Of a stretch of DNA of 33,539 bases, positions 32,643 to 33,539 are shown piece by piece. Within the stretch, counting starts at the first letter, position 1. Each line of letters begins with the position of its first letter. The translations under genes and the position numbers were made by a program. The notes beneath the pieces were generated by a model. It had not been told where the DNA came from. It ran no database searches and saw nothing but the letters and a program-made list of their open reading frames with translations. The DNA is from Candidatus Kapaibacterium sp. (GTDB taxonomy: Bacteria; Bacteroidota; Ignavibacteria; Kapaibacteriales; UBA2268). The stretch is taken from contig JAPLFM010000181.1 of the NCBI GenBank assembly GCA_026390675.1, positions 1-33,539 on the forward strand, in the 5' to 3' direction.

Positions 32643-32671
32643 AATTAAAAACACTCATTCTTGAAATGAGT
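32643..32671 (-). terminator. Probable terminator of the right-edge minus-strand gene
   Basis: ACTCATT (32653-32659) and AATGAGT (32665-32671) form a 7-bp stem with a five-base loop. Read on the minus strand it is followed by GTTTTTAATT. It lies 24 bases past the stop of the BNR-repeat gene. The AhpD pair ends on its other side. Confidence 0.6.
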
Positions 32672-32694
32672 ATATGACAAATTGCATTTGTGAT

Positions 32695-33539
32695 TTACCT
32701 AACCACCTCAAACTTAAAAACAGTTCCATTTTGTTTTAGTTTGCAGTAATAAATCCCTGTAATTAAGTTTTGAAGCTTAATACATGTTTCTTTATTTTCA
32801 ATTTTTTGAGTAAGTAGGTTTTGTCCCATCAAGTCATATATTTCTAGTTCCTCATTAATAAGTGGCTCACTACTAAGTTTTAAATTAAGTATATCTTGGC
32901 TCGGATTTGGGTAGTAACTTGTGTTGCTTATAGTTGATGAGTTGTCTTTTACTGATGTCCCTAACGATTTGTATTTTAATAAATAGCCTTTGTATCCTAT
33001 AGCCCAACCATTATCTTTATCAAAAAAATACAAACCAGAATAAACAGTTATATCGTCATTTAGTTGCTTAGTCCAAGTTTTTCCTCCATTTGTAGTATTT
33101 AACAAAACACCATATTTACTTGTAGCCCAACCATTATTCAAATCTGAAAACATAATTTTTATTACATGCTCTTTTGTGCTACTTTCTTGTTTAATCCAAT
33201 TTTTACCACCGTTATTAGTATGAATAATAGTTCCATTAAACCCTGAAATCCAGCCATTATCTTTATCGAGAAAATAAACACTTAATAATTTAGGATATGT
33301 CAAAGTATCTTGAATTATCCATTTTACTCCAGCGTTTGTTGTTTGTACAATTAAGCAAGAGGTGTCTCCTCCAACTGCCCAACCATAATTAGATATAAAG
33401 TAGATATCAGATAGTTCTTTTGATGCTTTATATATTGAATCCCAAGTATTGCCTTGGTTTGAAGTTTTGTAAATTGTACCTCTTGAACCTAATATCCAAC
33501 CAAAATAATCATTAAACAAATTAATGGTATAAAAATCTT
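32695..33539 (-). CDS. Ycf48/BNR-repeat-like secreted protein with T9SS sorting domain, 5' end outside window
   Basis: The frame stays open to the window edge (upstream codons read IFYTIN before LFNDYFGWILGSRGTIYKT), so the track's TTG start at 33519 is not real and the gene is partial. Repeated blades of about 45 residues carry GWxxGxxGTIxxTxNxGxxW: GWILGSRGTIYKTSNQGNTW, GWISGFNGTIIHTNNGGKNW, GWATSKYGVLLNTTNGGKTW and GWAIGYKGYLLKY. These are typical of the photosystem II stability factor-like (Ycf48/BNR) propellers widely found in Bacteroidota secretomes. The last ~80 residues are a type A sorting domain (SYYPNPSQDILNLKLSS ... LITGIYYCKLKQNGTVFKFEVVR). It is a surface or extracellular protein of unknown ligand. 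The T9SS tail is the third clear one in this window. Confidence 0.87.
   Translation of the reverse strand, partial: DFYTINLFNDYFGWILGSRGTIYKTSNQGNTWDSIYKASKELSDIYFISNYGWAVGGDTSCLIVQTTNAGVKWIIQDTLTYPKLLSVYFLDKDNGWISGFNGTIIHTNNGGKNWIKQESSTKEHVIKIMFSDLNNGWATSKYGVLLNTTNGGKTWTKQLNDDITVYSGLYFFDKDNGWAIGYKGYLLKYKSLGTSVKDNSSTISNTSYYPNPSQDILNLKLSSEPLINEELEIYDLMGQNLLTQKIENKETCIKLQNLITGIYYCKLKQNGTVFKFEVVR

Noticed and set aside
33500-33539. TTG at 33519 as the true start of the BNR protein
   Set aside because: The frame continues in register with blade sequence to the window edge, so the start is outside the window.

Overview
The window is AT-rich (roughly 30% G+C by eye) and reads as a chromosomal segment of a Bacteroidota/Chlorobiota-type (FCB group) bacterium. 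The evidence is several secreted proteins ending in type IX secretion (T9SS) C-terminal sorting domains, candidate promoters with the Bacteroidota -7 box TAnnTTTG, many starts without a Shine-Dalgarno, GCDS-repeat and FG-GAP/ASPIC surface proteins, and an LpxH-type lipid A enzyme (so Gram-negative). A flagellin gene points away from typical gliding Bacteroidetes towards lineages such as Ignavibacteria or Kapabacteria. That placement is inference. I see no tRNA, rRNA, CRISPR array or intact transposase.

Layout. 1-2.1 kb (minus): a decayed tandem cluster with a full-length beta-propeller T9SS cargo, a small secreted ORF interrupted by TGA, and a truncated propeller paralog carrying the same 20-nt ribosome-binding leader. 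2.1-2.65 kb: non-coding, with an imperfect inverted-repeat element. 2.65-3.6 kb: a lone flagellin. 3.9-8.2 kb (plus): purC, rodA, pdxA and a REC-histidine kinase. 8.2-9.4 kb (minus): a YhiN/BaiN-type flavoprotein. 9.7-10.8 kb (plus): metK, which appears to lack a conserved internal helix. 10.8-14.3 kb (minus): lpxH followed by a large Ig-repeat T9SS protein. 14.4-16.6 kb (plus): birA, coaX and a family 2 glycosyltransferase. 16.6-18.6 kb (minus): an outer-membrane-like protein coupled to a rhomboid protease, and a small Lys/Ala-rich exported protein. 18.8-20.6 kb (plus): a glycosyltransferase/polysaccharide deacetylase fusion. 20.8-22.1 kb: dihydrolipoamide dehydrogenase broken by a deletion of about 59 nt. 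22.3-24.7 kb: a PAS histidine kinase coupled to a short-chain dehydrogenase. 24.7-25.3 kb (minus): a lipoprotein with a glycine-cleavage H-protein domain. 25.4-30.2 kb (plus): a TPR histidine kinase and an FG-GAP/ASPIC surface protein. 30.2-32.6 kb: a membrane DUF3179 protein divergent from two tandem AhpD-like CxxCxxxH proteins. The right edge holds a partial BNR/Ycf48-like T9SS cargo.

Most of the window is housekeeping (purine, pyridoxal phosphate, SAM, CoA, biotin, lipid A, cell shape) mixed with surface and signalling genes. The most unusual object is the exported H-protein-like lipoprotein: a lipoyl-domain fold normally cytosolic, here behind a lipobox and with the lipoyl lysine apparently retained. 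Lipoamide dehydrogenase and AhpD-family genes, both linked biochemically to lipoamide in other bacteria, lie within about 7 kb, though not in one operon. The second point is that two highly conserved enzyme genes (metK, lpd) both lack roughly 50-60 nt internally, which is either real gene damage or an assembly artefact and should be checked first.
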